DNA of 15,879 bases from Ignavibacteria bacterium (GTDB taxonomy: Bacteria > Bacteroidota > Ignavibacteria > Ignavibacteriales > Melioribacteraceae): NCBI GenBank assembly GCA_027347805.1, contig DAIEQP010000176.1, positions 1 to 15,879 on the forward strand, read 5' to 3'. The notes beneath the pieces are model-generated. The model did not search any database, had not been told where the DNA came from, and saw nothing but the letters and a program-made list of their open reading frames with translations. Below are positions 5,479-13,530 of this stretch, piece by piece. Positions within the stretch are counted from its first letter, which is position 1. Each line of letters begins with the position of its first letter. The position numbers and the translations under genes were made by a program.

Positions 5479-6720
5479 ATGAAAAAAAATTATCTATCCA
5501 AAATTATTAACGCTCTTGAGCTTGTTAATTCCAACATTAACCTGAAGGATGTATTAAATAATATTGTTGCTGTTGCATTGGAACTTACAGATGCCGAAAG
5601 AGGAACAATTTATTTGGTTGATAAAGAACGCGATGAGGTTAGATCGCTTGTTGCTACAGGTGCAGATTCGCTTCAAATAGTTTTAAAACTTGGGGAGGGT
5701 TTGGCCGGCCATGTTGCAAAAACGGGACAGACAATAAACATCAAAGATGTAAATTCGGACCCGCGTTTTAATAAATCGGTTGATAAAAAATCGGGTTTCA
5801 TAACAAAGAATATGATTTGTTTTCCAATCAAGGATTTGAAAAGCGAAATTGTCGGTGTGCTGCAATTACTAAACAGCCGGAACAATGAGTTCTCCGAAAT
5901 CGATGAAGAATACTTAAGGGCACTTTCTATACATGCTGCGCTGGCAATTAATAATGCGCTAATGATGCAGAAGCAGATTGAATCCAATGAACAATTAAAG
6001 ATAGCAAAACAGGAGGCCGAAAAATTTGCTTTGTTGAGAGCTCACTTCTTAACTCAAATGTCTCATGAAATTAGGACCCCGTTAAATATTATTCTTAGCG
6101 GGATAGATTATCTTCGGATGAAAACAACAGAAATGCCGGTTGATGAATTTTCCGACGTATTTGAAATGCTTCAGGGAGGCAGCGATAGAATTACCCGAAC
6201 AATCGACAGCATAATTGAATTATCAAAATTAAAGTCGGGTAGTTATGAAAGTAAAATTGAAATTTTTGATTTGGAAAAAGATGTTTTGCTGCCGCTGATA
6301 AATTCTCTTGAAATGACTGCGCTGCAAAAAGGAATACAAATTAAATATTCAAAAGAAACCGAGCACACTGTTGTTAAGAAAGACAAGTTCATGCTTTCAC
6401 AAATATTCAGAGAAATTCTTGACAACGCCATTAAGTTCACCGATAACGGCAGCGTAACAATTTCCATTCAATTAAATAAAGAAAAGCAGCTGTGCGTTTC
6501 AATTAAAGATACCGGTATTGGTATTTCAAAAGAATTCCAAAAAAGAATATTTGAACCTTTTTCGCAGGAAGAGACCGGCAGTTCAAGGAAATATGAAGGT
6601 AATGGTCTTGCTCTTGCGCTTGTAAATAAATATGCAGAATTGAATAACTTGAAGATTCATATTGAAAGTGAAAAAAACTGGGGGACTACATTTTCAATAA
6701 TTTTCGATAAGGAAAAGTAA
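5479..6720 (+). CDS. Soluble GAF-domain sensor histidine kinase
   Basis: Encodes 413 residues from ATG 5479. A GAF sensory domain covers about residues 18-165 (AERGTIYLVDKERDEV, GEGLAGHVAKTGQ, FPIKDLKSEIVGVLQLLN). A short coiled linker and a HisKA dimerisation helix follow, with MSHEIRTPLN carrying the phosphorylated His196. The HATPase domain has the N box EILDNAIKFTDNG, DTGIGIS, FEPFSQEETG, and a G2 box written GNGLALAL. No signal peptide or membrane helix is present, so it senses a cytoplasmic ligand, unknown here. No response regulator is adjacent, making it an orphan kinase. The gene is convergent with the Tat/DUF362 gene, sharing a hairpin between the stops. Confidence 0.9.
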   Translation: MKKNYLSKIINALELVNSNINLKDVLNNIVAVALELTDAERGTIYLVDKERDEVRSLVATGADSLQIVLKLGEGLAGHVAKTGQTINIKDVNSDPRFNKSVDKKSGFITKNMICFPIKDLKSEIVGVLQLLNSRNNEFSEIDEEYLRALSIHAALAINNALMMQKQIESNEQLKIAKQEAEKFALLRAHFLTQMSHEIRTPLNIILSGIDYLRMKTTEMPVDEFSDVFEMLQGGSDRITRTIDSIIELSKLKSGSYESKIEIFDLEKDVLLPLINSLEMTALQKGIQIKYSKETEHTVVKKDKFMLSQIFREILDNAIKFTDNGSVTISIQLNKEKQLCVSIKDTGIGISKEFQKRIFEPFSQEETGSSRKYEGNGLALALVNKYAELNNLKIHIESEKNWGTTFSIIFDKEK

Positions 6721-6750
6721 AAAAGAGAGAAGCGGTTACGGCTTCTCTCC
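6719..6750 (-). terminator. Terminator for the DUF362/DUF6599 operon
   Basis: GAGAGAAGC (6725-6733) pairs with GCTTCTCTC (6741-6749), nine pairs around a 7-base loop. On the minus strand it is followed by TTTTTTACTTT, a proper U-tract. It serves the minus-strand gene that stops at 6760. On the plus strand it has no T-run but follows the kinase stop directly. Confidence 0.8.
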
Positions 6751-6759
6751 AAATCAACA

Positions 6760-7650
6760 TTAAATTAATATTCCTTCTTTTACGCCCACCTTAATTAATT
6801 CAATTTTTTTCGGATCGGCATTTCCCAGATGATGTCTTGTATCTGAAATTTCAATATGCTTTGCCGGAGGATTAAGCGGGTTGTCTTCACCAAAAAATTC
6901 TTTTCTCTTTGCTTCAATTATTCTTAATCCAGTTGCATCGCATGCTACTGGGTCCGTTCCAACTATCAAACCATTATATTTCCATACATATTCGGGACTG
7001 TATCCATGCGGACCGACACTATGGAATAGCGGGGTCAACATTACAAGAACATTTAATCTTGTCTTTCCTTTTACATGAGGTAAATTCCAAACGGTTGCAA
7101 GATCTGCACATGAATCGGGATGGAGCGCAGAAGGTTTTTCTGCAAACATTATATAGTTCTTAATTAAACTGCCGACGCCCGACCAGTAATGCGTTCTCAT
7201 TGGCCGCGAGTTTATTAACGCTGTTGATTTCTGAAACACAGGATTTCTTAAAACACCATGATCATCGATAGCAATATTTTCTTCTGCAATACCAACTGTC
7301 ATGGCCCTGTTTTTAAATGCCTGTTCAAGTTCAACCGGTGTTCTAAGTTTTGCCCAGCCATTTGTTTTAATTCCCAAAACATCTTCCGGTTTTAATATTT
7401 TTTTCCATGCTGCTGCAGCATCTTTCGTTTCAAACAAAATCTTTACAGATTCATCAAGCATCTCGTTTAGCACAGACGAAACAACATTTCCGGAGGCATC
7501 AAGAACTTTTTCGTTTCTTATCAATACAACTCTTGATTTACTGCTTTGTTTAGCAAAATATTCAATTGGATTATTCATGAACATTGCGCCGGCAGTAACA
7601 ATCGACCCGGCTTTCAGAAATTCTCTTCTTGTAAAATTTCCTTTTTTCAT
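6760..7650 (-). CDS. Tat-exported DUF362 domain protein
   Basis: Encodes 296 residues from ATG 7650, which is preceded by GAGGTGA; a TTG at 7680 would add ten residues but lies within the upstream gene. The N-terminus FTRREFLKAGSIVTAGA is a twin-arginine signal (Arg8, Arg9), so the folded protein is exported. The body matches DUF362: KPEDVLGIKTNGW, then a central GSLIKNYIMFAEKPSALHPD region, LNVLVMLTPLFH, and the closing GLIVGTDPVACDATGLRIIEAKR. Some DUF362 proteins carry ferredoxin-type Cys clusters; none is seen here. It follows the DUF6599-like gene by 10 bases and is surely co-transcribed. Biochemical function is unknown for this type; Tat use hints at a cofactor or fold that must form inside the cell. 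Confidence 0.85.
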   Translation of the reverse strand: MKKGNFTRREFLKAGSIVTAGAMFMNNPIEYFAKQSSKSRVVLIRNEKVLDASGNVVSSVLNEMLDESVKILFETKDAAAAWKKILKPEDVLGIKTNGWAKLRTPVELEQAFKNRAMTVGIAEENIAIDDHGVLRNPVFQKSTALINSRPMRTHYWSGVGSLIKNYIMFAEKPSALHPDSCADLATVWNLPHVKGKTRLNVLVMLTPLFHSVGPHGYSPEYVWKYNGLIVGTDPVACDATGLRIIEAKRKEFFGEDNPLNPPAKHIEISDTRHHLGNADPKKIELIKVGVKEGILI

Positions 7651-7660
7651 TTTCACCTCT

Positions 7661-8566
7661 TCATTTATTTTGTTGATCAAATCTATTAATCGTTTCTTTA
7701 ACCCTGTTCATTATTGTTTTTGCATCAGATTCATTAGCCGCGGAGAACACTGCATATAAAAAATTTTTCTCTACATTCAGAGCATTGTATTTTCCATCTT
7801 TTGCTTTAATAACTTCTTTTGTTTTTAATCCCTTGTAATAGTTTACTCTGAATTTCTCTTTTGCAATTACCGCTTCCTGGTTGCCTGGATATTTAATCAG
7901 CATTAAAATTAATTTACTCTTGTCTCCGTACTTGGCAAAAACTCCATGCACATTTTGATTTATGTTGAGGATATTTTCGCTGGAAAGGAATGTGTACGTA
8001 TTAAGCCAAACATAATGACGAAAATATCGTATGCTCTGCACATCAAGATTTTCTGCGGGAAGATATTTTAATATTTCAGGATATGAGCCTTTTTCTTTAA
8101 TTGCTTCATCAATTGCATGCGCAATTTTGTGCCCGATTTTTTTCGATTCTTCTGTTTCCGGGTTCTCAACAATTGAAACAACAAAATTGTTTTTCCAGAA
8201 TACAATTGCTCCCGGAGAAATTTGCGATTGAACACCAAAATCATTTCCGGTTTTTCCCACCGAAAACGAGAAAGCGCCAAATGCATCGCGTGATGTGTTC
8301 ATATAAAATATATCTACAACAATCTCTTTTCCTGAACCGGCAGAATATATTCTGTTGAACACCTTTGAGAATCCGAAACTGATGTAAAGCTCTGCCGCTC
8401 CATCTATATAATCATAAAGATTTGTATCGTTAAACAACCTGTCTTCACCAAGCTTTTTCCATCCGTCTATTGAATCGGGCAATGCTTTAGCAGGATCGTT
8501 AATGGACTGGGAATATAATTGCGTTAGAAAAATAAACAGAAATGATAAACCTAAGATTCCTTTCAT
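7661..8566 (-). CDS. Secreted DUF6599-like protein
   Basis: Encodes 301 residues from ATG 8566, beginning with a signal peptide (MKGILGLSFLFIFLTQLYSQ) and no lipobox Cys. A GTG at 8605 would add 13 residues and spoil the signal peptide, so it is not used. The mature part contains LYDYIDGAAELYISFGF and VDIFYMNTSRDAFGAFSF, the layout I associate with DUF6599: a domain that opens with a YDYIDGAAE block and ends with a second, similar beta-rich half. No catalytic residues are recognised. It is the first gene of a two-gene operon with the Tat-exported DUF362 protein, and both products go across the membrane. Confidence 0.75.
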   Translation of the reverse strand: MKGILGLSFLFIFLTQLYSQSINDPAKALPDSIDGWKKLGEDRLFNDTNLYDYIDGAAELYISFGFSKVFNRIYSAGSGKEIVVDIFYMNTSRDAFGAFSFSVGKTGNDFGVQSQISPGAIVFWKNNFVVSIVENPETEESKKIGHKIAHAIDEAIKEKGSYPEILKYLPAENLDVQSIRYFRHYVWLNTYTFLSSENILNINQNVHGVFAKYGDKSKLILMLIKYPGNQEAVIAKEKFRVNYYKGLKTKEVIKAKDGKYNALNVEKNFLYAVFSAANESDAKTIMNRVKETINRFDQQNK

Positions 8567-8716
8567 GCTGATATCAGATAATTTGAAGTATACTTTTTCT
8601 CTCACAACTTAGGATTAGTTTTTTCATTTCGCAATGTAAAACCATGTCGAATATCAGGCTTAATGTCTAAATTCATTATGCACAATATTATTTTGATTTA
8701 ATAACCGATGAGATTT

Positions 8717-8740
8717 AACTTTCCACTGTTTCGGTCGTAT
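8717..8740 (+). promoter_or_regulatory. Candidate ECF-sigma promoter (autoregulation)
   Basis: AAC (8717-8719, in AACTTT) is separated by exactly 16 bases from CGTAT (8736-8740). An AAC -35 core with a CGT -10 core at this spacing is the general form of ECF promoters. It lies 24 bases before the start of an ECF sigma gene, suggesting autoregulation. The rest of 8567-8764 holds nothing else I can support. Confidence 0.5.
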
Positions 8741-8764
8741 CATGTAATAAATAAATGATTCATT

Positions 8765-9355
8765 ATGGAAACCGGCATCAGCAATCAAAATAAAACCCGT
8801 GAGCTAATCTCAAAATCCATTTCGGGTGACACAGACGCATTCAGGATGCTTGTAAAAGAATATAACGGGTATGCACATGCCATAGCATATAAAACTCTTT
8901 TTAATCATGATGATGCACGAGATGTTGTTCAGGAATCATTTATACGAATCTGGAAACACTTAAGAAATTTTAATCCCGAAATAAAGTTTACTACCTGGCT
9001 CTACAAAATTGTAATAAACCTTTGTTATGATAGAATTAAAAGCCGGAATAGAAGTAAACTGATATTTAATGAACCGGGGGATGAGTATGAAAATATCTCC
9101 GCCGCAGATTCTATTGAAAAATCTATAATAGATAATGACCAGGTGAGAATGATATTAAGCTTTGCAAACGAGCTGCCGCCTAAACAAAAAATTGTATTTA
9201 TGATGCGCGATATTCAAAACTGTAACGTTGAAGAAACCTCTGAATTGTTGGGAATGTCTCTAAGCAGCGTTAAGACAAATTTATTCAATGCAAGAAAAAC
9301 AATAGCCGCAAGAATATCAAAAATTGAATCGCGGAGGATTAACAATGAAATGTAA
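8765..9355 (+). CDS. ECF-family RNA polymerase sigma factor
   Basis: Encodes 196 residues. Region 2 (about residues 20-90) includes HDDARDVVQESFIRIWKHL and the -10 recognising FTTWLYKIVINLCYDRIKSR. A short linker leads to region 4 (about 133-185) with LPPKQKIVFMMRD and the helix-turn-helix NVEETSELLGMSLSSVKTNLFNARKTI. Region 3 is absent, as in ECF sigmas. The stop overlaps the next gene's start by 11 bases. That gene encodes a zinc-binding membrane protein, so this sigma is probably held inactive at the membrane. An ECF-like promoter precedes it. Regulon and signal are unknown; the third operon gene is an envelope protein, which suggests an envelope signal. Confidence 0.92.
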   Translation: METGISNQNKTRELISKSISGDTDAFRMLVKEYNGYAHAIAYKTLFNHDDARDVVQESFIRIWKHLRNFNPEIKFTTWLYKIVINLCYDRIKSRNRSKLIFNEPGDEYENISAADSIEKSIIDNDQVRMILSFANELPPKQKIVFMMRDIQNCNVEETSELLGMSLSSVKTNLFNARKTIAARISKIESRRINNEM

Positions 9356-10052
9356 TTCCGCCATAAAATATATTTATCTTCAAAAGGAATTGAAGCTTTC
9401 TGAAAAACAACAGAAGCAGCTTGAAGACCATATTGCCGCCTGCGATAAATGCAGTATGGAATTTTCAAAAGCGGGAAATTACTTTTCAACAATTACGAAT
9501 CTAAAATTTGATGAAAGCCCAATAGAAGATGAATTAGTCGCTAACCACGTAACAAGCAGAATTCACGCTCTCCGTAAAAGTTTTCTGGAACAAATGATAG
9601 AAACAGCCGAGCAGTTTCTCATTAAACCTGCTGTCCGTTTTGCAATAGCGGCTTCTATTTTATTTATCTGTTTGTCTTATGCAGCTGAAGAATATCGTGC
9701 CTTGAATAAAATTAATTTGCTGGAAAATAAATTCTCTGCTATCTCAAACAAAATTATAGAAGCCGGCCCAGATCTGCCAATAAACACACGTGACATCAAA
9801 AACTTTATCAGCGGGGATAAACAATATCTAAAGCTCCCGGGAAGCTGGGTTATCATGAAGGAAACTTCTCTAATAAAGAAAATTGAAGAGCTTTCGAACC
9901 AGCCGGGTGCAGAACTGTTAATTAATAACCAAAACGACTTGCGATTGCTTCTTAATCATCCGGAAGTAAAAAAAATAATTGAAAAAGATGATGAGTTAAA
10001 AAAAATATTTAACAGGATAATCCTGGAAGGAGCTGTGACCCATGAAAATTAA
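9345..10052 (+). CDS. Zinc-binding membrane anti-sigma factor
   Basis: Encodes 235 residues from ATG 9345, with GGAGG (9333-9337) at good distance. The cytoplasmic N-terminal part has the ZAS motif HIAACDKC (His29, Cys33, Cys36), with Cys3 as a possible further ligand. One membrane helix follows at about 98-114 (FAIAASILFICLSYAA). A ~120-residue periplasmic part rich in charged helices comes next. This is the standard layout of an anti-sigma that binds its partner inside and receives a signal outside. It overlaps the sigma gene by 11 bases and the following lipoprotein gene by 11 bases, so the three are translationally linked. The periplasmic part is unfamiliar to me. Confidence 0.82.
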   Translation: MKCNSAIKYIYLQKELKLSEKQQKQLEDHIAACDKCSMEFSKAGNYFSTITNLKFDESPIEDELVANHVTSRIHALRKSFLEQMIETAEQFLIKPAVRFAIAASILFICLSYAAEEYRALNKINLLENKFSAISNKIIEAGPDLPINTRDIKNFISGDKQYLKLPGSWVIMKETSLIKKIEELSNQPGAELLINNQNDLRLLLNHPEVKKIIEKDDELKKIFNRIILEGAVTHEN

Positions 10053-11013
10053 TAAGTTAATTATTGCTATGCTTTTATTCTTTATCTCGGCCTGTAAAGA
10101 ATATTTTGTAACAACAAAAATTAATCCCGATGGTTCTTGTGAGCGAATAATAAAAATTACTGATTACAATGGAAACGATTCCAACGACCTGCGGTTTTAT
10201 GTTGATAGCACCTGGACAAAAAAGATTGAGCGCTCGGGAAAAGATTCGAATTACACAACAACCTTTTCTAAAAAATTTAACAGCGTTGTTGAACTGGAAA
10301 ACGAGGTAAGAAAAAGCCCAACCTTTAAACCGGAAATAAAACTTAACAAAACTTTCCGCTGGTTCTATACTTACTATGAGTATTCTGAGACATATAAAAG
10401 GAATAATCCATTTAAGGCCCTTCCTCTGGAAAAATATTTTTCACCTAAAGACATAGACTCGCTTAACCAGGGCCTGGGAGAAAAATCTCTTTCTAATAAA
10501 CTTGAATACTATGTTCAGGCGTGTATGAGTGCTGTGCTGATTGACTCTGTTAAAAATGTAATGGAAAAACATTCTATTCATAATGAAGAAAGAATAAATG
10601 AATTTTTTGAAAAGATGGACCCTTCAATATTTGATCATAAAGAAAAATTAACTGGAGCAATTCTTGATTTATGCGGCAGCCAAAAATCACCTCAGCTTAA
10701 AAATGATTTAGACTCTGCAGTAACACGCCTGGAAAGAAAAATTAATAACCAACTTGAACCTGTTTTGGGCTCGGGATTTACATCTAGAGTTATTTTGCCT
10801 GGGTTACTTTTAGATTCCAACTCAAAATCTGTTGAAGGAAATTTATTAAGCTGGAAAGTTGAACCGGGAAGCCTGGTCGCTATTGACTTTTCAATGAAAG
10901 CCACATCCAGAATAGCGAACACCTGGGCATTTATTGTAACAGGTATAGTTTTGATTTTGTTAATTGCGCTGCTTCTTGTTCCAGCATTAAGAAGGAGAAG
11001 AACAAACTTTTAA
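10042..11013 (+). CDS. Lipoprotein with C-terminal membrane anchor, third gene of the ECF operon
   Basis: Encodes 323 residues. The N-terminus MKINKLIIAMLLFFISACKE is a lipoprotein signal with Cys18 in an ISAC lipobox. The mature part opens with a beta-like segment (EYFVTTKINPDGSCERIIKI), continues with a helical region, and ends with a strong membrane helix (about 294-316) followed by RRRR on the cytoplasmic side. The double anchoring (N-terminal lipid and C-terminal helix) implies retention at the inner membrane. It overlaps the anti-sigma gene, so it may sense or relay the signal that releases the sigma factor. No named domain is recognised. Confidence 0.75.
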   Translation: MKINKLIIAMLLFFISACKEYFVTTKINPDGSCERIIKITDYNGNDSNDLRFYVDSTWTKKIERSGKDSNYTTTFSKKFNSVVELENEVRKSPTFKPEIKLNKTFRWFYTYYEYSETYKRNNPFKALPLEKYFSPKDIDSLNQGLGEKSLSNKLEYYVQACMSAVLIDSVKNVMEKHSIHNEERINEFFEKMDPSIFDHKEKLTGAILDLCGSQKSPQLKNDLDSAVTRLERKINNQLEPVLGSGFTSRVILPGLLLDSNSKSVEGNLLSWKVEPGSLVAIDFSMKATSRIANTWAFIVTGIVLILLIALLLVPALRRRRTNF

Positions 11014-11021
11014 TATTTCGC

Positions 11022-11050
11022 TGTTGTCCCCTCTGCGAGAGGGGACAACA
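11022..11050. terminator. Strong shared hairpin between convergent genes
   Basis: TGTTGTCCCCTCT (11022-11034) and AGAGGGGACAACA (11038-11050) form a perfect 13-pair stem with a 3-base loop. It lies nine bases after the lipoprotein stop and just beyond the stop of the convergent protease gene. Neither side has an immediate T-run on its own transcript, although a CTTTTT stretch lies about seven bases after it on the plus strand. It probably ends or protects both mRNAs, or it is a dispersed palindrome. Confidence 0.65.
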
Positions 11051-11063
11051 AAAAATCTTTTTA

Positions 11064-11813
11064 TTACCCGGCCAGATATTTTTTTGTAACAAAATCTTTC
11101 CAGCCCGTTTCGAATGATTGAACTGTAATTCCAATCGAACTCTGAATGTTTCCGTTTGTTCTTATGAGATCAACAAATTTATCCTTCCCCCAAGTTTGAA
11201 TAATATATTCGGCTAGAACATATCCAACACTGTAAATTTTCTGGTTGCCTGAATTGTAATCTGTGTTTAATTCATTAATGGTTGGAAAATTTCCGGCGGT
11301 TATGTATTCAAGAGTTTTGGGATTCACAAATTCGCCTGATTCATAAATTGCCGTTGCTTCCCAAAGCCATCGCGGATTATTTCCAATTGAACTGTTAAGA
11401 TAAATTGATACCGTATGACAAAATTCATGCAGTGCAATTTGTGCAGCATTGCCCCGGTTAAGAATGCGCACATCACTTCTGCCGTAAACATAACCAGTCG
11501 CGCCCCAAAAGTTTGTGCCTAAATCCCTTTTAATTACATTTTGAAATTCAGTCTCATTATTCCAGATCTGAATTTTCACCGGATCCATTTTTTCAATTTT
11601 AAGATCATTTAGAATTCTTGAATAATTCTCTTCAAGTTTCTGAACGATTAGTTTAGTGATTTCATTCGTCAGCCCATCATACAAAACAAAACTAAAATGA
11701 GATGAACTGTTTATTGTTGTCTGATCATCTGTGGTTTCAACTGCTGTTTCTTTGCTGCACGCCTGCAATGTTAACAGTAATATTATCTGAAATGTTTTAA
11801 GAGAGATTTTCAT
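11064..11813 (-). CDS. Lipoprotein zinc metalloprotease (HEXXH, peptidase MA-like)
   Basis: Encodes 249 residues from ATG 11813; an upstream start near 11864 would put extra residues before the signal peptide. The N-terminus MKISLKTFQIILLLTLQACS has lipobox LQAC with Cys19. The zinc site is ALHEFCHTV (His129, Glu130, His133), and the third ligand is most likely Glu152 in WLWEATAIYESG, 19 residues later. This is the spacing of gluzincin (MA clan) peptidases. GATGYVYG before and YSVGYVLAEYII after the site fit the peptidase-MA-like family. It probably acts on envelope proteins, attached to a membrane. It is alone in its transcription unit. Substrate is unknown. Confidence 0.82.
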   Translation of the reverse strand: MKISLKTFQIILLLTLQACSKETAVETTDDQTTINSSSHFSFVLYDGLTNEITKLIVQKLEENYSRILNDLKIEKMDPVKIQIWNNETEFQNVIKRDLGTNFWGATGYVYGRSDVRILNRGNAAQIALHEFCHTVSIYLNSSIGNNPRWLWEATAIYESGEFVNPKTLEYITAGNFPTINELNTDYNSGNQKIYSVGYVLAEYIIQTWGKDKFVDLIRTNGNIQSSIGITVQSFETGWKDFVTKKYLAG

Positions 11814-12103
11814 AACCAATCCATATTGCATATATAATTTAGATTCTATTTCTAATCTGAACAAAGTAATAATCTTTCTCCTGCAATTATTACAACAAAG
11901 CTCGTTTCCCCCCTCCCGCCTGTCGCCTTAGAACTGAGAGAGAGTTTGTTTATTATTGCTTGAGGAAAAATGGGAGTTGAAAAAACCATGAAAACCGGGT
12001 TTTTTACGCCATTTAAATAATTTCACCAATTCCCTGGAACTTTTATTGACTTTCTGACATCAAAATGATATCATTCTAATAGCAATTATAGGGAGTTGAG
12101 AAA
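11814..12103. other. Intergenic region with a hairpin, a possible 16-codon ORF and the SPFH promoter
   Basis: This divergent gap holds several short structures. GTAATAAT (11866-11873) and ATTATTAC (11886-11893) form an inverted repeat. AAAAAACC (11980-11987) and GGTTTTTT (11998-12005) form a terminator-like hairpin. An ATG at 11970, preceded by GAGGA, opens a 16-codon frame (to TAA 12018-12020) that spans this hairpin. The coding value of that frame is doubtful. The promoter of the SPFH gene lies to its right. A GC-rich stretch near 11910-11925 (CCGCCTGTC) shares nine bases with the palindrome at 2588-2633. Confidence 0.4.
12046..12074 (+). promoter_or_regulatory. Promoter of the SPFH module, with a palindrome over the -10
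   Basis: TTGACT (12046-12051), 17 bases, TATCAT (12069-12074) is close to the classical sigma-70 form with ideal spacing. The perfect 12-bp palindrome AATGATATCATT (12064-12075) covers the -10, a candidate repressor site. Just upstream GGAACTTT (12036-12043) resembles an ECF -35 element. The ribosome site is GGGAG (12091-12095). Confidence 0.5.
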
Positions 12104-12976
12104 ATGGAAGCAATCAAAGAAAAAGACGCACCTAAAAGTAATGGCTTTATAGCCCTTTTTGTTATTCTGCTAATTGCAGCGCTGGATATCTATCTATTTG
12201 TTAATGCGGCTATCGATGATGTGCCAATCAGAATGGCTTATATTATTCCTGTTTTACTTGTTGATTTGATACTGCTTGGCGGGTTGGTTGTAATACAGCC
12301 AAATGAATCGCGGGTGCTTGTTCTTTTTGGTAAATATGCCGGCACAATAAGAGAATCCGGTTTCTGGTGGGTTAATCCATTTACAACAAAGAGAAAAGTA
12401 TCTCTCCGAATTCACAATTTTATTAGTGATAAAATTAAAGTGAACGACGTGCATGGCAATCCAATTGAAATTGCCGCAGTAATTGTATGGAGAGTTATTG
12501 ACAGTGCGCGCGCTACATTCGATGTTCAAAACTATGAGCAGTTTGTTTCCATTCAAAGTGAAACTGCAATACGAGGAATAGCATCGCAGTATGCATATGA
12601 TTCAAGCGAACATGATAAAATGTCTCTCGTTGGCAACCAGCATGAAGTTGCTGAAGAACTTAAAAAGTATACTCAGTCGCGACTCGAAATTGCAGGAATA
12701 GAAATAATGGAAACGAGAATCAGCTATCTTGCATACGCACCCGAAATTGCACAGGCAATGCTGCGCCGCCAGCAGGCACAGGCAGTTGTTGCTGCGAGAA
12801 CTAAAATTGTTGAAGGAGCGGTTGGTATGGTTGATATGGCTCTTCGTTCATTAAGTGAACAGCATATTGTTGAACTTGATGAAGAAAAGAAAGCTACTAT
12901 GGTTAATAATTTACTTGTTGCTCTAGTAAGCGAAGTTTCTGCCCAGCCGGTTATTAATGCCGGAAGTCTTTATTAA
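12104..12976 (+). CDS. SPFH/band 7 domain membrane protein
   Basis: Encodes 290 residues. Two hydrophobic segments near the N-terminus (about 14-34 and 44-64) anchor it. The SPFH domain follows: VIQPNESRVLVLFGKYAGTIRESGFWWVNPF, then IEIAAVIVWRV, EIMETRISYLAYAPEIAQAMLRRQQAQAVVAARTKIVEGA. The Ala/Gln-rich helix after the domain is the usual oligomerisation part. SPFH proteins (stomatin, flotillin, HflK/C types) form large ring or cage assemblies in the membrane. GGGAG lies eight bases before ATG. It leads a same-strand run: three paralogs of unknown family, an Arc-like protein and a membrane-anchored protein. I recall SPFH genes of this type next to small Arc-like genes in related bacteria. Confidence 0.9.
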   Translation: MEAIKEKDAPKSNGFIALFVILLIAALDIYLFVNAAIDDVPIRMAYIIPVLLVDLILLGGLVVIQPNESRVLVLFGKYAGTIRESGFWWVNPFTTKRKVSLRIHNFISDKIKVNDVHGNPIEIAAVIVWRVIDSARATFDVQNYEQFVSIQSETAIRGIASQYAYDSSEHDKMSLVGNQHEVAEELKKYTQSRLEIAGIEIMETRISYLAYAPEIAQAMLRRQQAQAVVAARTKIVEGAVGMVDMALRSLSEQHIVELDEEKKATMVNNLLVALVSEVSAQPVINAGSLY

Positions 12977-13026
12977 TTGATAAACTTGCATTAAGACTGC
13001 AGGCGCAAAAATTAAAACTGATAATT

Positions 13027-13530
13027 ATGAAATCATTTTCTGAATATACTGATAAACAATTAAGACTTGTTGCAACTTCTTTTCTTGGTTTGGATTATGA
13101 TCTTGTGTCGGAAAAGGAATCAATTTCATCATTCAGCTGCGACAGAACTTTTTCTTTTAACGGAATTGTAAATGGATTTGGCAAAAGCATTGAATTTTAT
13201 AAACCGTTTATTTTGAAAGGTGATATTAATATTCGTGAGATCGGCAGAGAAAATCCTTTTGCGGTTTACAAAAGAGAAATTGGTTTTTATACTGGAATAA
13301 TTGAGCTTTCGAAAGGAAACCGGGTTAGAATTAAACTTGGTTTCTTTTACCTCAACGTTACAATAGAAAATCTAAATGGAAAAACACTGATCCTATTAAA
13401 ACGTTCGAATATTTTCTCAAGAAAAATAAATGTAGTCATAAAAGAAAAAACACCCCTGCTTGAAGAGAATCCATGGATAATTTTTCTTGCTCTTTATTTA
13501 TCAATTAAAGGAATGATGAGAAGATTATGA
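13027..13530 (+). CDS. Tandem paralog 1 of an unnamed ~170-aa family
   Basis: Encodes 167 residues. It opens with MKSFSEYTDKQLRLVATSFL, shared in form with the next two genes (MKxxSEYxxxxLxxVxxS). The body alternates short hydrophobic strands with turns (IVNGFGKSIEFYKP, ENPFAVYKREIGFYTGIIELSKGNRV) and ends in a hydrophobic stretch with a basic tail (PWIIFLALYLSIKGMMRRL). No signal peptide is present. The strand-rich layout with a closing hydrophobic helix is reminiscent of tubby/LURP-one-like folds, but this is only an impression. The gene starts 50 bases after the SPFH stop, and its stop overlaps the next start as ATGA. Function unknown. Confidence 0.8.
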   Translation: MKSFSEYTDKQLRLVATSFLGLDYDLVSEKESISSFSCDRTFSFNGIVNGFGKSIEFYKPFILKGDINIREIGRENPFAVYKREIGFYTGIIELSKGNRVRIKLGFFYLNVTIENLNGKTLILLKRSNIFSRKINVVIKEKTPLLEENPWIIFLALYLSIKGMMRRL

